Below are positions 22,209 through 32,555 of a stretch of 64,000 bases of DNA, piece by piece. The notes below the pieces were generated by a model, which searched no databases, was not told the DNA's origin, and saw only the letters and a program-made list of their open reading frames with translations. How positions within the stretch are numbered: the stretch's first letter is position 1; each line of letters starts with the position of its first letter. This DNA is from Trichodelitschia bisporula (Eukaryota; Ascomycota; Dothideomycetes; Phaeotrichales; Phaeotrichaceae). The translations under genes and the position numbers were made by a program. The stretch covers positions 1,426,830-1,490,829 of the forward strand of contig ML996691.1 in assembly GCA_010356995.1 (NCBI GenBank), given 5' to 3'.

Positions 22209-22259
22209 CCTGACTGGAGAGTACGCCTGACTGGAGAGTATGCCTGACTGGAGCGTGAC
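22209..22259 (+). repeat. 17-bp tandem repeat, 3 units
   Basis: Three adjacent 17-bp units (22209, 22226, 22243) with consensus CCTGACTGGAGAGTAYG; the third is slightly diverged. They lie 126 bp upstream of the start codon of the minus-strand STAND-like gene, inside its probable promoter. Confidence 0.85.
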
Positions 22260-22733
22260 GTGCGTGTGAAGCCGCCTTGGTCCTCCTGGGGTCTGCATGA
22301 AGCCTGCATACGGGATGATGGATAACTGAAGCGGGACATGAGATACACTGAGGCACGGCTTTAAGCCGATGGTGCGTAGGACATTTCTGCCTTGTGGGGG
22401 GCAGCAATGCCTGCTCCTTTCCAGCAAGGCAGTACGTGCTTCTTGACCGGCAGCGATGGGGTTCGTCTTTGATGGATTGCGCCTGATGAGACTTCTCCGG
22501 CGTGATAGCCGCCAAGACGGCATACTTCTTTAGACCTTGACGGAGCTGTCAATCGTGAGTGCTCGCGGCTTGTCTTGAGTAACTGCAGCGATGTAAGTGC
22601 TGAGATCAGATATATCGAAGTCCACCCGGGCCGACACGAACGGTCCGTTGCCCTAGCCCGGATGGCCCGAACCAACCCCACCGTGCAGCAGACGCGCCGA
22701 AGCCGGTCCCGGCAAAAGTTTGGCATCATCCCT
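22260..22733. other. Intergenic, no gene seen
   Basis: Spacer between the STAND-like gene promoter and the tRNA gene. Small ORFs on both strands have no recognisable features. Confidence 0.4.
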
Positions 22734-22825
22734 TCCTCCGTGGCGCAATTGGCTAGCGCGTCTGACTGTTATCCTCTGCGAGGATCGTAATCAGGAGGTT
22801 CCTGGTTCAAGCCCAGGCGGGGGAG
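22734..22825 (+). tRNA. tRNA-Asn (GTT) with 18-nt intron
   Basis: A full cloverleaf can be folded: acceptor stem TCCTCCG with CGGGGGA (one G-U), D-arm GCGC...GCGC, anticodon stem TCTGA with TCAGG, anticodon GTT at 22768-22770, T-arm CCTGG-TTCAAGC-CCAGG, discriminator G at 22825. The anticodon loop is interrupted after position 37 by an 18-nt intron (22772-22789), the canonical place for nuclear tRNA introns. The internal A box (TGGCGCAATTGG) and B box (GGTTCAAGC) are intact. The gene decodes AAC/AAU. Confidence 0.93.
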
Positions 22826-22842
22826 TTCGTCGCGAGCGAATA

Positions 22843-22848
22843 TTTTTT
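22843..22848 (+). terminator. RNA polymerase III terminator
   Basis: Run of six T residues 18 nt after the tRNA-Asn 3' end. Confidence 0.75.
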
Positions 22849-23797
22849 ACTTCAACGGCGTACGGTTACGAGTATGGTAGGTCGAGCGCTTGATGAAGGC
22901 TGGAAGGAAGATGAATTGGAAACTGGGGGATCTTTAGCTTGCCGGCTGATTCCTTGAAGCGCAAACCTTTTGCATCTTTTGCTCGTCTCGCTCTTGGTTT
23001 GTCGTAGCCTCTGCTCCTTGTGTGCTGGGGGTGGTTGAAGGAGTTGAGCCCAGATGAGCACCTTGTCGTCTTTGTCATCACTTCCGATAGAACGGGTCCA
23101 TGATTCCACATGGAAGTCTTCCAAAAATATCGAACCGTCCACGATGTGGAGTTGCATCATCTTTTGGTCTTGTCCTGTCGGCCGTGCTAACGAGCCAGCC
23201 CCCCACGCCAGCCGCCAGGAACACGCCACTGGGCGTGCTGACAATGCAGCAACCCGATCATCCTCGATCCTAGCGCCAGCCGCAGAAACGTGCATCTCCG
23301 CGCGGCAACCACCAGTTCCACTACCGCCCACCACCCGATCAGACGGCATCTGCTAGCGTGCACCAGTCAAAGCCTCGACTGCCGTGGTGCGATGCTTCAT
23401 CAGCATATTTTCCATCTTCTCCGAGGAACATGCTCAATCTCGGGATGCCGAACCTCCCCCACCGCTTCCATAAGGGGTGCTTACCATATGCCCCGCCCCG
23501 CCCTCCGGCTCGTTTTCGTCCCCGGCCCTTCCCGAGCGCCTCAGCCTCAGAGCCAGCCCTGCGACGAGGCGCGTGCAATTCATATTCTTCGCGATGTACG
23601 CGGAATGATGTCGTTTGGGGAAAGGCCGTCTGAGGCCGTGTGACTAACTATTGCTGAAGCAGGAAATGCTGTGCCCGGGCCGCCTATGCAGCCCCCCCCC
23701 CATTCGTTCGCTGGGATGTAGCGATGGTTGGTGAGTTCGTCGTACCCGCTCGTATGCGCTTTGCTTCTGTAAGCCATGCGCAGCGCGCGGGCGGCGA
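22849..23797. other. Intergenic region upstream of alternative oxidase
   Basis: About 950 bp. A minus-strand ATG frame of 165 codons (22852-23349) is present, but its composition changes along its length and no motif is recognisable, so I do not call it. Presumably contains the alternative oxidase promoter. Confidence 0.35.
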
Positions 23798-23804
23798 TAT
23801 ATAA
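23798..23804 (+). promoter_or_regulatory. TATA box of alternative oxidase
   Basis: TATATAA at 23798-23804, 102 nt before the ATG at 23906, well placed for an inducible TATA-type promoter. Alternative oxidase genes are typically strongly inducible. Confidence 0.6.
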
Positions 23805-23905
23805 GGCTGCCGGTGGGCTCACACCATGAGGGTGTTTATCGGACATCGGCTCTGTGCGACTTGATCTCTGTTCCACTCAATCAATATTTGTTCATCACGT
23901 TCTTC

Positions 23906-24998
23906 ATGGCGACGCACAAGCTCGTCGTTTCTCCCCTCCCTCGTGTCTTCCTCAATGGCATCACACACGCCTCCCGCCCTACCGCGGCGGTCCTCATCCA
24001 GCACCACTCGCAGCCATTCTCAACGACTCCACGCACCTCACTGAAGGAATTCTTCGTCGAACATGACCACCCGCATATCAGAAAGACGGAAGCCGCCTGG
24101 CAACATCCAATGTTCGTCCATCCCAGCCCCTGCCTTACCTCACCACACCCCAACCACTAACACGCACACACACAGCTACACTCCCGAACAAATGGCCGCC
24201 GTCTCCATCTCCCACCGCGAAACCCGCAACATGTCCGACCGCGTCGCCCTCCTCGCCGTACGCTTCCTCCGCTCCTCGCTGGACTTCGTCTCCGGCTACC
24301 GGCACGACAAGGCCGTAGCCGACGGGACCAAAGCCGCCGGCGCCGCAACACAGGCCTTCGCCATGGACGAGAAGAAGTACCTAGTGCGCAACATCTTCCT
24401 CGAGTCCGTGGCCGGCGTGCCAGGGATGGTAGCCGGCATGCTGCGGCACCTGCACTCGATGCGGCGCATGAAGCGCGACGGCGGGTGGATCGAGACGCTC
24501 CTCGAGGAGAGCTACAACGAGCGCATGCACCTGCTCATATTTCTCAAGATGGGCGAGCCGGGCTTCTTCATGCGTGCGGCGGTGCTGGGGGCGCAGGGCG
24601 TGTTTTTCAACGCGCTGTTCTTTTCGTACCTCGTTTCGCCGCGGACGGTGCATCGCTTCGTCGGGTACCTGGAGGAAGAAGCGGTCATCACGTATTCGCG
24701 CGAGATAGCGGATCTGGACGCGGGGAAGCTGCCGAAGTGGGAGAAGATGCGGGCGCCGGAGATTGCGGTTTCGTATTACAAGATGGCGGAGGGCAGGCAG
24801 AGTATGCGGGATTTGCTGCTGCATATCCGCGCGGACGAGGCGAAGCATCGCGAGGTGAATCACACGCTTGGGAACCTGGATCAGAAGGAGGATCCGAATC
24901 CGTATGTCAGCACGTACAAGGATGAGGGGAAGCCGCACCCTTGCAAGGATATTCGGTTCTTGAAGCCGAAGGGGTGGGAAAGGGAGGAGGTGATTTGA
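23906..24998 (+). CDS. AOX1: Alternative oxidase, mitochondrial
   Basis: Two exons, 23906-24111 and 24176-24998, with a 64-nt intron (branch CACTAAC), giving 342 aa, normal for fungal AOX. The enzyme oxidises ubiquinol and reduces O2 to water on the matrix face of the inner mitochondrial membrane, bypassing complexes III and IV. Evidence: an Arg/Ser/Thr-rich presequence over the first about 45 residues; splicing restores HPIYTPEQM; and all four diiron motifs are present: [23 protein letters not shown] and [12 protein letters not shown]. The two hydrophobic patches between them are the usual monotopic membrane-binding helices. Expression is probably controlled by respiratory stress, as in other fungi; the TATA box agrees with this. 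Confidence 0.95.
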
Positions 24999-26033
24999 TG
25001 GGATGAGGGAAAAGGTTTGGCATTTAAGGTGTTGGTTCGGGGTGTGGGCGGCATTGGTGGTTGGGATACCCCCCTCTGTCGCTGTTTTCTCCTTTGTCCT
25101 CTGGGCAGCTAATTGATCCGGGCTGTGAATTTGCTGTAGACCCAATGAAGCTCAGGTGGCCTGCATCACGATTGGCATGATCCCTCGGCTAGTTTGTCCA
25201 CAGTCCTGTGCATGTCTCGTGCTAGATTCCAAGTCTTCGATGCAACTTGCTCAGAATGACGACATACAGAAATGACGATGCACAGCATGACGCTTCTGCC
25301 TAAGCTAGGCTTCTCCAAAGAGATACAAACGAGAGCACCAACATCTTTTCCACATCACCGGCTTCAGATGGACTGCAATTGGCTTCGCTCGTTCGTTGAC
25401 ATTTCGTGGCCGCAACACTTCTGCATCCTGGACGAGAGGGGTGTCCCATGACCGGGGTCCCCTGCGCCCTCCTCTGCGTGGGTTAGGGGTTAGAGATAAA
25501 ACCCTTCACCGAAAAAGGCCTCTGAGAGGTCATCACTTGGTTTAGAAGGACAGCACAACTGTGTTCACCTGGCAAAGGTTCTAATCAGGACCTGGGGAGA
25601 TCTTGCCTGGTGGCCAAGTTTCTGCATCAAAAACGAAAGTCGCAATGACAACGATCTATCTCCCAAAGAAGACAAACCAATGCTCATGAGCAGCAATAAC
25701 CACCATGAAAAAGAGTACAAAGAACGACCGTAAAGACCAGCGAAGGTGGCCTTGGCCTGCAGCTCTGTTTTCACTACCCCGCATTAAAAAAGCTCAGCAA
25801 GGCATGACGTGCGGGTGATGCACTTCATCCAAACGCTGCTCGAACCTCATATTGAGAGGCTGATAAGTGCGATGCCAATAATCAGCCCCGAGAGCTGCGT
25901 GTGGCCATGGTCAGCGGATGCCAGGTATCGCTAGACTGGAAGAAGAGTACCGTCAAGGCAAAGAAGAAGCCGGGGTACCATTATAGCCAGCTGAGTGTCA
26001 TGACTGCGAACCCTCCGTTCAGTCAATCCAGGG
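24999..26033. other. Intergenic, no gene seen
   Basis: About 1 kb between the AOX 3' end and the convergent RING-like gene. Only short frames without motifs. A telomere-like GGGTTAGGGGTTAG occurs once near 25479 and is most likely chance. Confidence 0.4.
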
Positions 26034-28415
26034 CTAAAACGAAGGGTGAGGACAGGTTTCTAAGGCAGAAAAGTCTTTCCAGAAAAGGCCGCATCTGCAA
26101 ACAACGACAGTGTATTCTGCTTCGTGCGTATCTTTTTTCACGATGCTACGGTACCTTGTCCTCCTCCCCACAGTACCTTCCGGGAAGTCGGCTCCGTGAC
26201 AAATCTTAAAGTGTTCGAAGGCCTGTTTGAAGACGGACAACATTCTCATATGGCTGGTAACTTGATCAGACGACTTCTTGGGATTGTCGGAAGTCTTGGG
26301 GGCGGGGTGAACATGGCATTTCCCGCACCGGATAGTGAGGGGGTTACAATTATAGAGCCAAGCAACCGACTCAAGGTAATTCAAAAGTGGTTGCAGGAAA
26401 TGAGTCAAACCCAAGGGGGCCAGAAGGGGTAATGCAAGTTGATGGGGAAGAAGAGAGCCCTCAAGATCGTGTTGTTTCTGAAATGCCTCAATAATTGAAT
26501 TGGGCCGCATCGGCTGATCTGGTGCCCCGGGAAGTTTAGCGGTTACGTCTCCGATAAAATCCATCTGCCATTCATCATGAGGCAAGTCGAAGTGAGGGTA
26601 TTCTCTATAGGCATAAAATCCAGGGAAGCAAAAGCCTGTGCGTGTGATGATTAGATCCTGGAGAGCGACTTGGGGGCGAACATTGCCTAGCGGTATTGGG
26701 GGGAGGTTCGAGGGCGCGCTGGGAGCCGGACCGAGCGGCGCGGCGCTTGGAGTAGAGACCGTAGAGGGCCGCTGAGTAGTCGGTCCGGCTGCGAGAGTGG
26801 AGACGGCGGCGCTGGATAGCGGGGGGGCGGAACCGTAAGAGAGGTTTGAGGGCCTTATGGAAGTTGTTCCGACCGATGCGGCGCTTGAAGCAGAGGCGGT
26901 AGTGAGCGGCTGAGTAGTCGGTCCGGCACCTAGAATGGGCGCGGCAGCGCTGGATGACTGGGGTGCGGAAAAGGAAAAGGGCTTCGAGGGCCTTCGAGAC
27001 GTAGGAGCGAGCAACGGCACGCTTGAAGCAGAGACCGTGGTGAGCGGCTGAGTAGTCGATCCGGCTTTTAGATTGGGGACGACGGCGCTGAATGGCAGGT
27101 GGCCGGAAGTAGCCAAAGGGTTCGAGGGCTTTACGGGAGTTCTTCCGAACGTTGCGGTGCTTGAAGCAGAGGCGGTAGTGAGCGGCTGAGCAGCTGGTTC
27201 GAGTTCTGGAATGGAAAGGGAGCCCCAGTATTCAGGGGAGAAGCGAGATGGGGAGAAGGGAGAAGAAGAGTTCTCGGTAGAGAGTTCGCCCAGATGCCTT
27301 CGTTTGGTCACTGGTACAAGTCCCTCAGCTTCTTCTTCTTCGTTTGTTGCATCTCTAACACTGTCAGATTTCCGCTTCCGGTGGCTGGAGGGCCCGGGCG
27401 GAGGGTTATTATGCGAAGGCTTATTGTGCGGAGGGCCGACAATTAGACGGTTACCGTGCGGAGGCTCCTCGTGCGGAGGGTCGTCTTGCGGAGGGTCGTC
27501 TTGCGGAGGGTCATCGCGCGGAGGGTTATCGTGGGGAGGGTCATCCCGCGGAGGGTTATCCTTTGAAGTGTTGATAGTTGGGCACAGTGGACACTTGCCG
27601 ATATCGAAGCCATAAGGCTCGTAGTTCGACGTCATGGGGATCCGGCACCGATAGTGAACGCGGTGCAAGCAGGCAAATATCACGACGTTCGGGTCGAGCG
27701 GCGCACGGCACGCCTCACAGTGTAGGGGGGCATCGAAGGGCTCGGAGTCGCTAAACATTTTCAGTGGATCCGTCAAACGTGGGATTTCGGCCCTTCCTGC
27801 CGAATCCACACGGGGTCTCGGGTTGTACTTCCCCATCTCCAGATCCTCCTTGCGGTGGTAGTTCTCCCACCAGAGGCGGATCTCATCCTTTTGCTGTTGA
27901 ATTTTCACCTCCTCCTCTCGCCGCTTCTGCTCCCGGCGCAACTGGTTCTCTCGCTGCTCCTGCTCCCAGCGCTCCCAGATCATTTGCCAGTCCAGGCCCA
28001 GCCTCTGCCCCTCGTCCGACCGGGCCTCTCGTCGCTTCCGCTCTAGGACCTTGTGGTACGCTCGCCGCTCCAGCTCGAAATCCGCCTCTTTCTTTCGCCG
28101 ATTCTCGTCCCGGGGTTCCAAGTTCTCTGGCAGGCGGCGCCGATTCTGCAGATGCTCCCACCCTGACGGAAAGTTTGGGTTGCTGGACGGGCCTAGCCGA
28201 AGCACGATAGTGCCATCCTCTTGAAGTCGACGAACCACCTGAGAAACGAGTCGGACATGATTTTTCCTGGGCTCCGTTTTAAAAGCGTGGGTGTGTGTTT
28301 GAAGGAAACGCCGTGCTTCGTTTTCCGCTGCAACTCTGCCATCGAAATATTTACTCATGCGTGGGGCTATCATGGCCGCGAAGATCGGTACACTCCGTAT
28401 TTCGGGTAAAGCCAT
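26034..28415 (-). CDS. RING-like zinc protein with internal repeats
   Basis: Single exon, about 793 aa from the ATG at 28415. The frame is open further upstream to another ATG at 28604, but that 63-residue extension looks unlike protein, so the downstream start is preferred. Order of parts: an N-terminal region; a long charged coiled-coil-like segment rich in Arg, Glu and Gln (nt 27840-28100); a RING-H2-like cluster CEAC...C-x-H-x2-H-x2-C...CPLC (nt 27590-27725); a run of PP-x-DD pentapeptides; about four copies of a 46-residue Ser/Thr/Ala/Pro repeat; and a C-terminal domain with a second possible zinc site (CGKC..H...H...CHG). An E3 ubiquitin ligase is the natural guess, but the whole architecture is not one I recognise. 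Confidence 0.65.
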   Translation of the reverse strand: MALPEIRSVPIFAAMIAPRMSKYFDGRVAAENEARRFLQTHTHAFKTEPRKNHVRLVSQVVRRLQEDGTIVLRLGPSSNPNFPSGWEHLQNRRRLPENLEPRDENRRKKEADFELERRAYHKVLERKRREARSDEGQRLGLDWQMIWERWEQEQRENQLRREQKRREEEVKIQQQKDEIRLWWENYHRKEDLEMGKYNPRPRVDSAGRAEIPRLTDPLKMFSDSEPFDAPLHCEACRAPLDPNVVIFACLHRVHYRCRIPMTSNYEPYGFDIGKCPLCPTINTSKDNPPRDDPPHDNPPRDDPPQDDPPQDDPPHEEPPHGNRLIVGPPHNKPSHNNPPPGPSSHRKRKSDSVRDATNEEEEAEGLVPVTKRRHLGELSTENSSSPFSPSRFSPEYWGSLSIPELEPAAQPLTTASASSTATFGRTPVKPSNPLATSGHLPFSAVVPNLKAGSTTQPLTTVSASSVPLLAPTSRRPSKPFSFSAPQSSSAAAPILGAGPTTQPLTTASASSAASVGTTSIRPSNLSYGSAPPLSSAAVSTLAAGPTTQRPSTVSTPSAAPLGPAPSAPSNLPPIPLGNVRPQVALQDLIITRTGFCFPGFYAYREYPHFDLPHDEWQMDFIGDVTAKLPGAPDQPMRPNSIIEAFQKQHDLEGSLLPHQLALPLLAPLGLTHFLQPLLNYLESVAWLYNCNPLTIRCGKCHVHPAPKTSDNPKKSSDQVTSHMRMLSVFKQAFEHFKICHGADFPEGTVGRRTRYRSIVKKDTHEAEYTVVVCRCGLFWKDFSALETCPHPSF
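26739..27200 (-). repeat. ~140-bp coding tandem repeat, ~4 copies
   Basis: Four diverged copies spaced 137-142 bp, each containing the plus-strand core GAGCGGCTGAGTAGTCGGTC or a close variant, encoding the A-G-P-T-T-Q-P-L-T-T-A-S-A-S-S repeat of the RING-like protein. Confidence 0.75.
27410..27560 (-). repeat. 15-bp coding repeat (PPxDD)
   Basis: About nine copies of a 15-bp unit (plus strand GCGGAGGGTCRTCNT) encoding Pro-Pro-(Arg/His/Gln)-Asp-(Asp/Asn/Glu) pentapeptides in the RING-like protein, immediately C-terminal to the zinc cluster. Confidence 0.8.
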
Positions 28416-28722
28416 TGGCGTACAGGGAGTAGTAATGATGCTGCTCGAACAGATAATAGAGCGGTGAGTCCAAGAGAGTAGCAATGTGCGTTGTGAGATC
28501 GGTTGTGGACGGAAGAGTGTTCCAAAGCGAACAACTTCTGTGCGGTCAGCGTCTTTGCTCAGGGCAGTCACCAGCTCTAAGCCGGCAGGCTCGCCCCTTG
28601 CCATGTCCCTTTCCGTCCCACCAGGAGGCAAGAGCGAACCGTTCCAGTAAAGCCGCCTTCGTCCTCATCTTCACACACTTCACCGACACATCTCACCAAC
28701 CCACCGGCACACTCCACCCACA
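28416..28722. promoter_or_regulatory. Bidirectional upstream region
   Basis: 307 bp between the RING-like gene (minus) and the Pil1-like gene (plus). The plus-strand side just before 28723 is CA/CT-rich, as is typical of a fungal 5' leader. Confidence 0.4.
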
Positions 28723-29738
28723 ATGCACCCCCACCCATCCCCAACCAAGCGCCCCTCCCTCCTCTCCCTCTCTTCTCTCCGCCAAAGCCCAGCCAAACCC
28801 CTCATCAGACTCTTGAAGTCCACCAAGGCGACCCTAACCGCCCACACCACCGCCACGCGCGGACAGCTCGCCTCCGCCGCGAATCTGACCGTCTGGGCCG
28901 CCTCGACCGATGACCCTGTGGTCGCAGCCGTGGCGGAGAACCTCGCCGTGCTGATCGCGGAGATGGGCGAGCAGGAGGGCGCCTTCGTCGACGGGATGCA
29001 GGCGGCGCGGACCGTGCTCAAGGAAATGAGGGACGTGGAGCGGAGTGTCGTCCCGGGCCGAGTGACGAGAGCGAAGGTGGGTAGTCCTGAATCGGGGGGG
29101 CCAGATGGGGCTGACATGTGCGGTGTTGATGAGGCAGATCAACGACGAACTCCAGCGCCTCAAATACCGAGATCCCACATCGACGCGCATCCCGCTGCTG
29201 GAACAGGAACTAGTCCGCGCAGAAGCAAGCTGCCTCGTTGCAGACGCGCAACTGACGAACGCGGTACGGCTGCTTTCCAGATCCCCGCATTCGACTAACA
29301 CCTACCCCGCAGACTCGTGCCAAATTTCGTACAGCTCTGGCACGGCACCTCAATGCTACAATTGCACGCGGTGAGAAACAGGCCCTCCTCGCGCGGCACG
29401 GTTTGCAACTCCTGGCGCTTGTGAATGAGACGGCCGTTGTGCCGGGTGAGCGACCAGGCGCCTGGGTCGACGCGAGGGAGGCGGCGAATATCATGCGTGG
29501 GGCGCAGGAGGATTTGCAGGCTTGGCAGGATGAGGAGCAGGGGAGAGGGAGTTGGGAGACGGTTCGGATGAGTGTGGAGGCGATGAGAATATCAAGCGAG
29601 GCGGGGCGCGTGTCGGAAGAGATGGTGAAGACCTCGCAGGAGAGAGTGAGGGGCACAGCGGGAAAGGTAATGGTGGAGAATATGACCCCGAGGACGGTGA
29701 CTGGGACGGAGTACGTTGGGGGAAAAGTGGCGCATTGA
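28723..29738 (+). CDS. PIL1: Eisosome component, Pil1/Lsp1 family
   Basis: Three exons, 28723-29076, 29138-29263 and 29313-29738, with introns of 61 and 49 nt (both phase 0), give 301 aa. Pil1-type proteins form BAR-domain lattices on the cytoplasmic face of the plasma membrane that shape furrows (eisosomes). Evidence: the stretch LRQSPAKPLIRLLKSTKATL, LTVWAASTDDPVV...LAVLIAEMGEQE, INDELQRLKYRDPTSTRIPLLEQELVRAEA followed by the splice-restored AQLTNATRAKF matches the Pil1 BAR core in order. The C-terminal tail after about residue 210 is short and helical. Several residues differ from the typical Pil1 core, so this may be a divergent paralogue rather than the main eisosome protein. Confidence 0.85.
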
Positions 29739-29928
29739 CTGCTAACGTGGTTTCTTTCTGGCTTCCATTTAGCAGGGAAAGCGGTGAATTAGCTGTTAAT
29801 GCGGGTTCTTTCTGGCGTGCAATTAGCAGAGTATGTCATGACGTCGAATACTTGGACATGAGTTTGGCCTCTACAGGAGCCTATCTACACGATGGGTATC
29901 GTAGAGCGTATAATGCATGATTCAAAAC

Positions 29929-32209
29929 CTACGGCTTTGACGGCAGGACATCCTCCAATGGCTTCTTCGGGTCGTCCTCCCCGAACAGCATCTCTTGGGC
30001 TGCGACGGTTAGCTAGTTCTAGATTAAGTTTAAAGGGGATGACTGACCGCTCCAAAGTTCAGCATATAGGCCGCCATGGTTCACGAGCTCCTCATGCGTG
30101 CCCTGCTCCGCCACACGCCCATCCTTGAGCACGATGATCAAGTCCGCGTCGTAGATAGTGCGCAGGCGATGCGCCACAAAGACCGATGTCCGCTTCTTAT
30201 CCTTGAGGATACTCTGAATGTTACCCAGCAGGGCCGATTCGGTGTGAGTATCCAACGCAGAGGTCTGGTCCGTTAGTCAGGTACGAGAATGAAAACGCGC
30301 AACATACCGCTTCATCGAAGAACAGCAGCGGAGGATCCTTCAAGATCAACCGCGAGATAGCCAAGCGCTGCTTCTCCCCCCCACTAATCATCATCCCCCG
30401 CTCTCCAACCATAGTGTCGTACTTATCCGGCCAGCTGTCCACAATCTCATGGATATGCGCCCGCCGCGCCGCGTCCTGCACCTCCTCGTCCGACGCGTCG
30501 AGTCGGCCGTAGCGGATGTTATGCCCGATGGAGGCATTGAAGAGCGGCGTGTCCTGCGGCACCACGCCGATGGCTTCCCGCAGCGACGCCAGCGACACAT
30601 GGCGGATGTCCTGGCCATCAATCAAGATGCGCCCGTCCTGCACGTCCCAGAAGCGGAACAGCAGACGCAGGAGCGTCGACTTGCCGCAGCCGCTGGGGCC
30701 AACAATGGCGACTTTCTTGCCCGCTGGGATGGTCAGGTTCAGGCCGTTGAGGATGATGCGGTCCTTGCGGTAGCCGAAGCGCACGTTCTCAAATACGATT
30801 TGGCCGCCGGTGAGGGCGAGGGGCTTGGCTTCTGGCGAGTCTTTGATGGTTACGTTCACTTTTTGCAGGTTGAATAGCGTTTCCATGTCCAGCAGGCTCT
30901 GGCGCAGTTCGCGGTACACGCTGCCTAGGAAGTTGAGCGGTACGGAGAGCTGGAAGACGAGTTGGTTGACCATGACGAGATCGCCGACGGTCAAGTTACC
31001 CGATGCTACACCGCTGCAAGCAAGGTACATCATCGCGGTGAGGGCGGAGGAGAAGATGATGTTTTGCCCGCTGTTGAGGTACGCTAAGGAGGTGGCGACC
31101 TTGATGGATGCTTTTTCATACTGCTGCAAGGCTGAGTCGTACCGCGCCACCTCGTAGGCTTCGTTGTTGAAGTGCTTGACGGCTTCATAATTGATTAACG
31201 AGTCGACGGCCACGGTGGCGGCTTTGTTGTCCGCGGCGTTGGCCTGCTTGCGGAACTTGGTCCGCCACGAAGTGGTAGTGATAGTAAACGCGGTGTAGGC
31301 AACCATGGTGACGGCAGTGATGGCGGCAAACTTGGCCCCGTATTGATACGTCAGGATGCCGCAGACCAAGCTGATCTCGAGAGCTGTCGGGAAGATGTGG
31401 AATACCATGCTAGTCAACAGGAAGCTGATACCTTTGGTTCCGCGGTCAATGGCCCGGGTCAAGCCACCAGTTTGCCGCGAGAGGTGGAAGTTGAGATCGA
31501 GCCGCAGAAGATGACCGTACACGCCAGCAGCCACCTTGCGGATGGCCTTTTGGGCTACAGATGCAAAAACGGCGTTTCGGAGCTCCTGGAACAGCGTGGC
31601 TCCAACCCGAGTTGCTCCATCTAGCACCATCAGTCAGTGGCCTACGAAAACTGCCAGCCAACATACATGCAACTACCATGCTACCCGCTACCGTCCACGC
31701 AGTCCCGCCCACCGCCATGAAGTCGATGTTCATACTGTCAACGATCGACTTAAAGTAGAATGGCACTTGGACATTGAGCACCTGCGCATATGAGCTAGGC
31801 CCATGTCAGGATACGTAAAGCCCACCTTTGCACCAACGAGCAGGCTGACGGCGAGGCCAACGCGGAACCGCGTCCCCAGATTGTCTTTTGGCCACAGATA
31901 CCGCGACATCTCCTTCATAATAGCCCAGTCCGCTTTGCGCTGCTCAGCATTCGTGACAACTTTTTCCTCGAGGAGAATGTCCGGCTTTGCGGCTGCTTTC
32001 ACGGCGGGGGTTGCGGGCTTCGCGCCGGCCGGGATGGAAGCTCGCGGCTGCGGGAACGAGGCCTCTTTCCGGAACCATGGCCTAGTTGTAAACACACGGT
32101 GTGTGGACAGTCCCAGACATAGGTGGATGGAGTTGACGAAGGCCAGCGGACGTGATATGCCGAGTGAGGCTGGCCGCGCGCGGGCGCAGCGGATAGCTTG
32201 AAGATGCAT
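29929..32209 (-). CDS. ATM1: Mitochondrial iron-sulfur ABC transporter ATM1
   Basis: Five exons: 32209-31826, 31781-31667, 31620-30308, 30264-30048 and 29999-29929, with introns of 43-47 nt, give 699 aa, as in other fungi. The half-transporter sits in the inner mitochondrial membrane as a homodimer and exports a glutathione-linked sulfur species used for cytosolic Fe-S assembly. Evidence: an Arg/Ser-rich presequence; a transmembrane domain with [22 protein letters not shown] and [20 protein letters not shown] (glutathione-binding region in ATM1); Walker [10 protein letters not shown] near residue 474; ABC signature [11 protein letters not shown] near 580; Walker B LLFFDEA joined by splicing to TSALD; and the H-loop VAHR. 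The gene is divergent from AIM24, another mitochondrial gene, over 346 bp. Confidence 0.94.
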
Positions 32210-32555
32210 GGAGAGCGGGGGAGTTCAGCGCATGAGGGTAGTTTGTTTACTGGAGGAGCCGGAAGGGACGAGGGGAAAAGACAATTATCATGGCGGGTAA
32301 AAGGAGAGTGAAGAAGTGAAGAGAGATAGAGGAGAGGTTGCCGAAAGGTCGCAAATGTCGCGCAGTGTAGTTCTAGTGACGGTTGCGCAATAATGGCGAA
32401 CGCGGAGTGGATCCCCCAAACCACTTTCTGCCGGGGCGGCCCGCTCCACACCAGCCGAGCCAAAGCTTCCTCCACTTGGAGATGTGACGACACTTCGGGA
32501 TTCGAAGTTGCAGACGACCGAAAAACACCAACAACTTCACTCTCCTCCGCCCTCC
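32210..32555. promoter_or_regulatory. Bidirectional upstream region ATM1 / AIM24
   Basis: 346 bp between two divergent start codons of mitochondrial genes. No TATA box is visible. A shared promoter would allow joint control. Confidence 0.45.

Noticed and set aside
22852-23349. 165-codon minus-strand ATG frame near the tRNA gene
   Set aside because: No recognisable domain, uneven composition, and it lies in the likely AOX promoter; not excluded but unsupported.
25470-25495. Telomere-like GGGTTAGGGGTTAG
   Set aside because: Only about two imperfect units, far from any contig end; chance is the simplest explanation.
28416-28604. N-terminal extension of the RING-like protein to the upstream ATG
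   Set aside because: The extra 63 residues look non-coding and overlap the shared promoter with the Pil1 gene.
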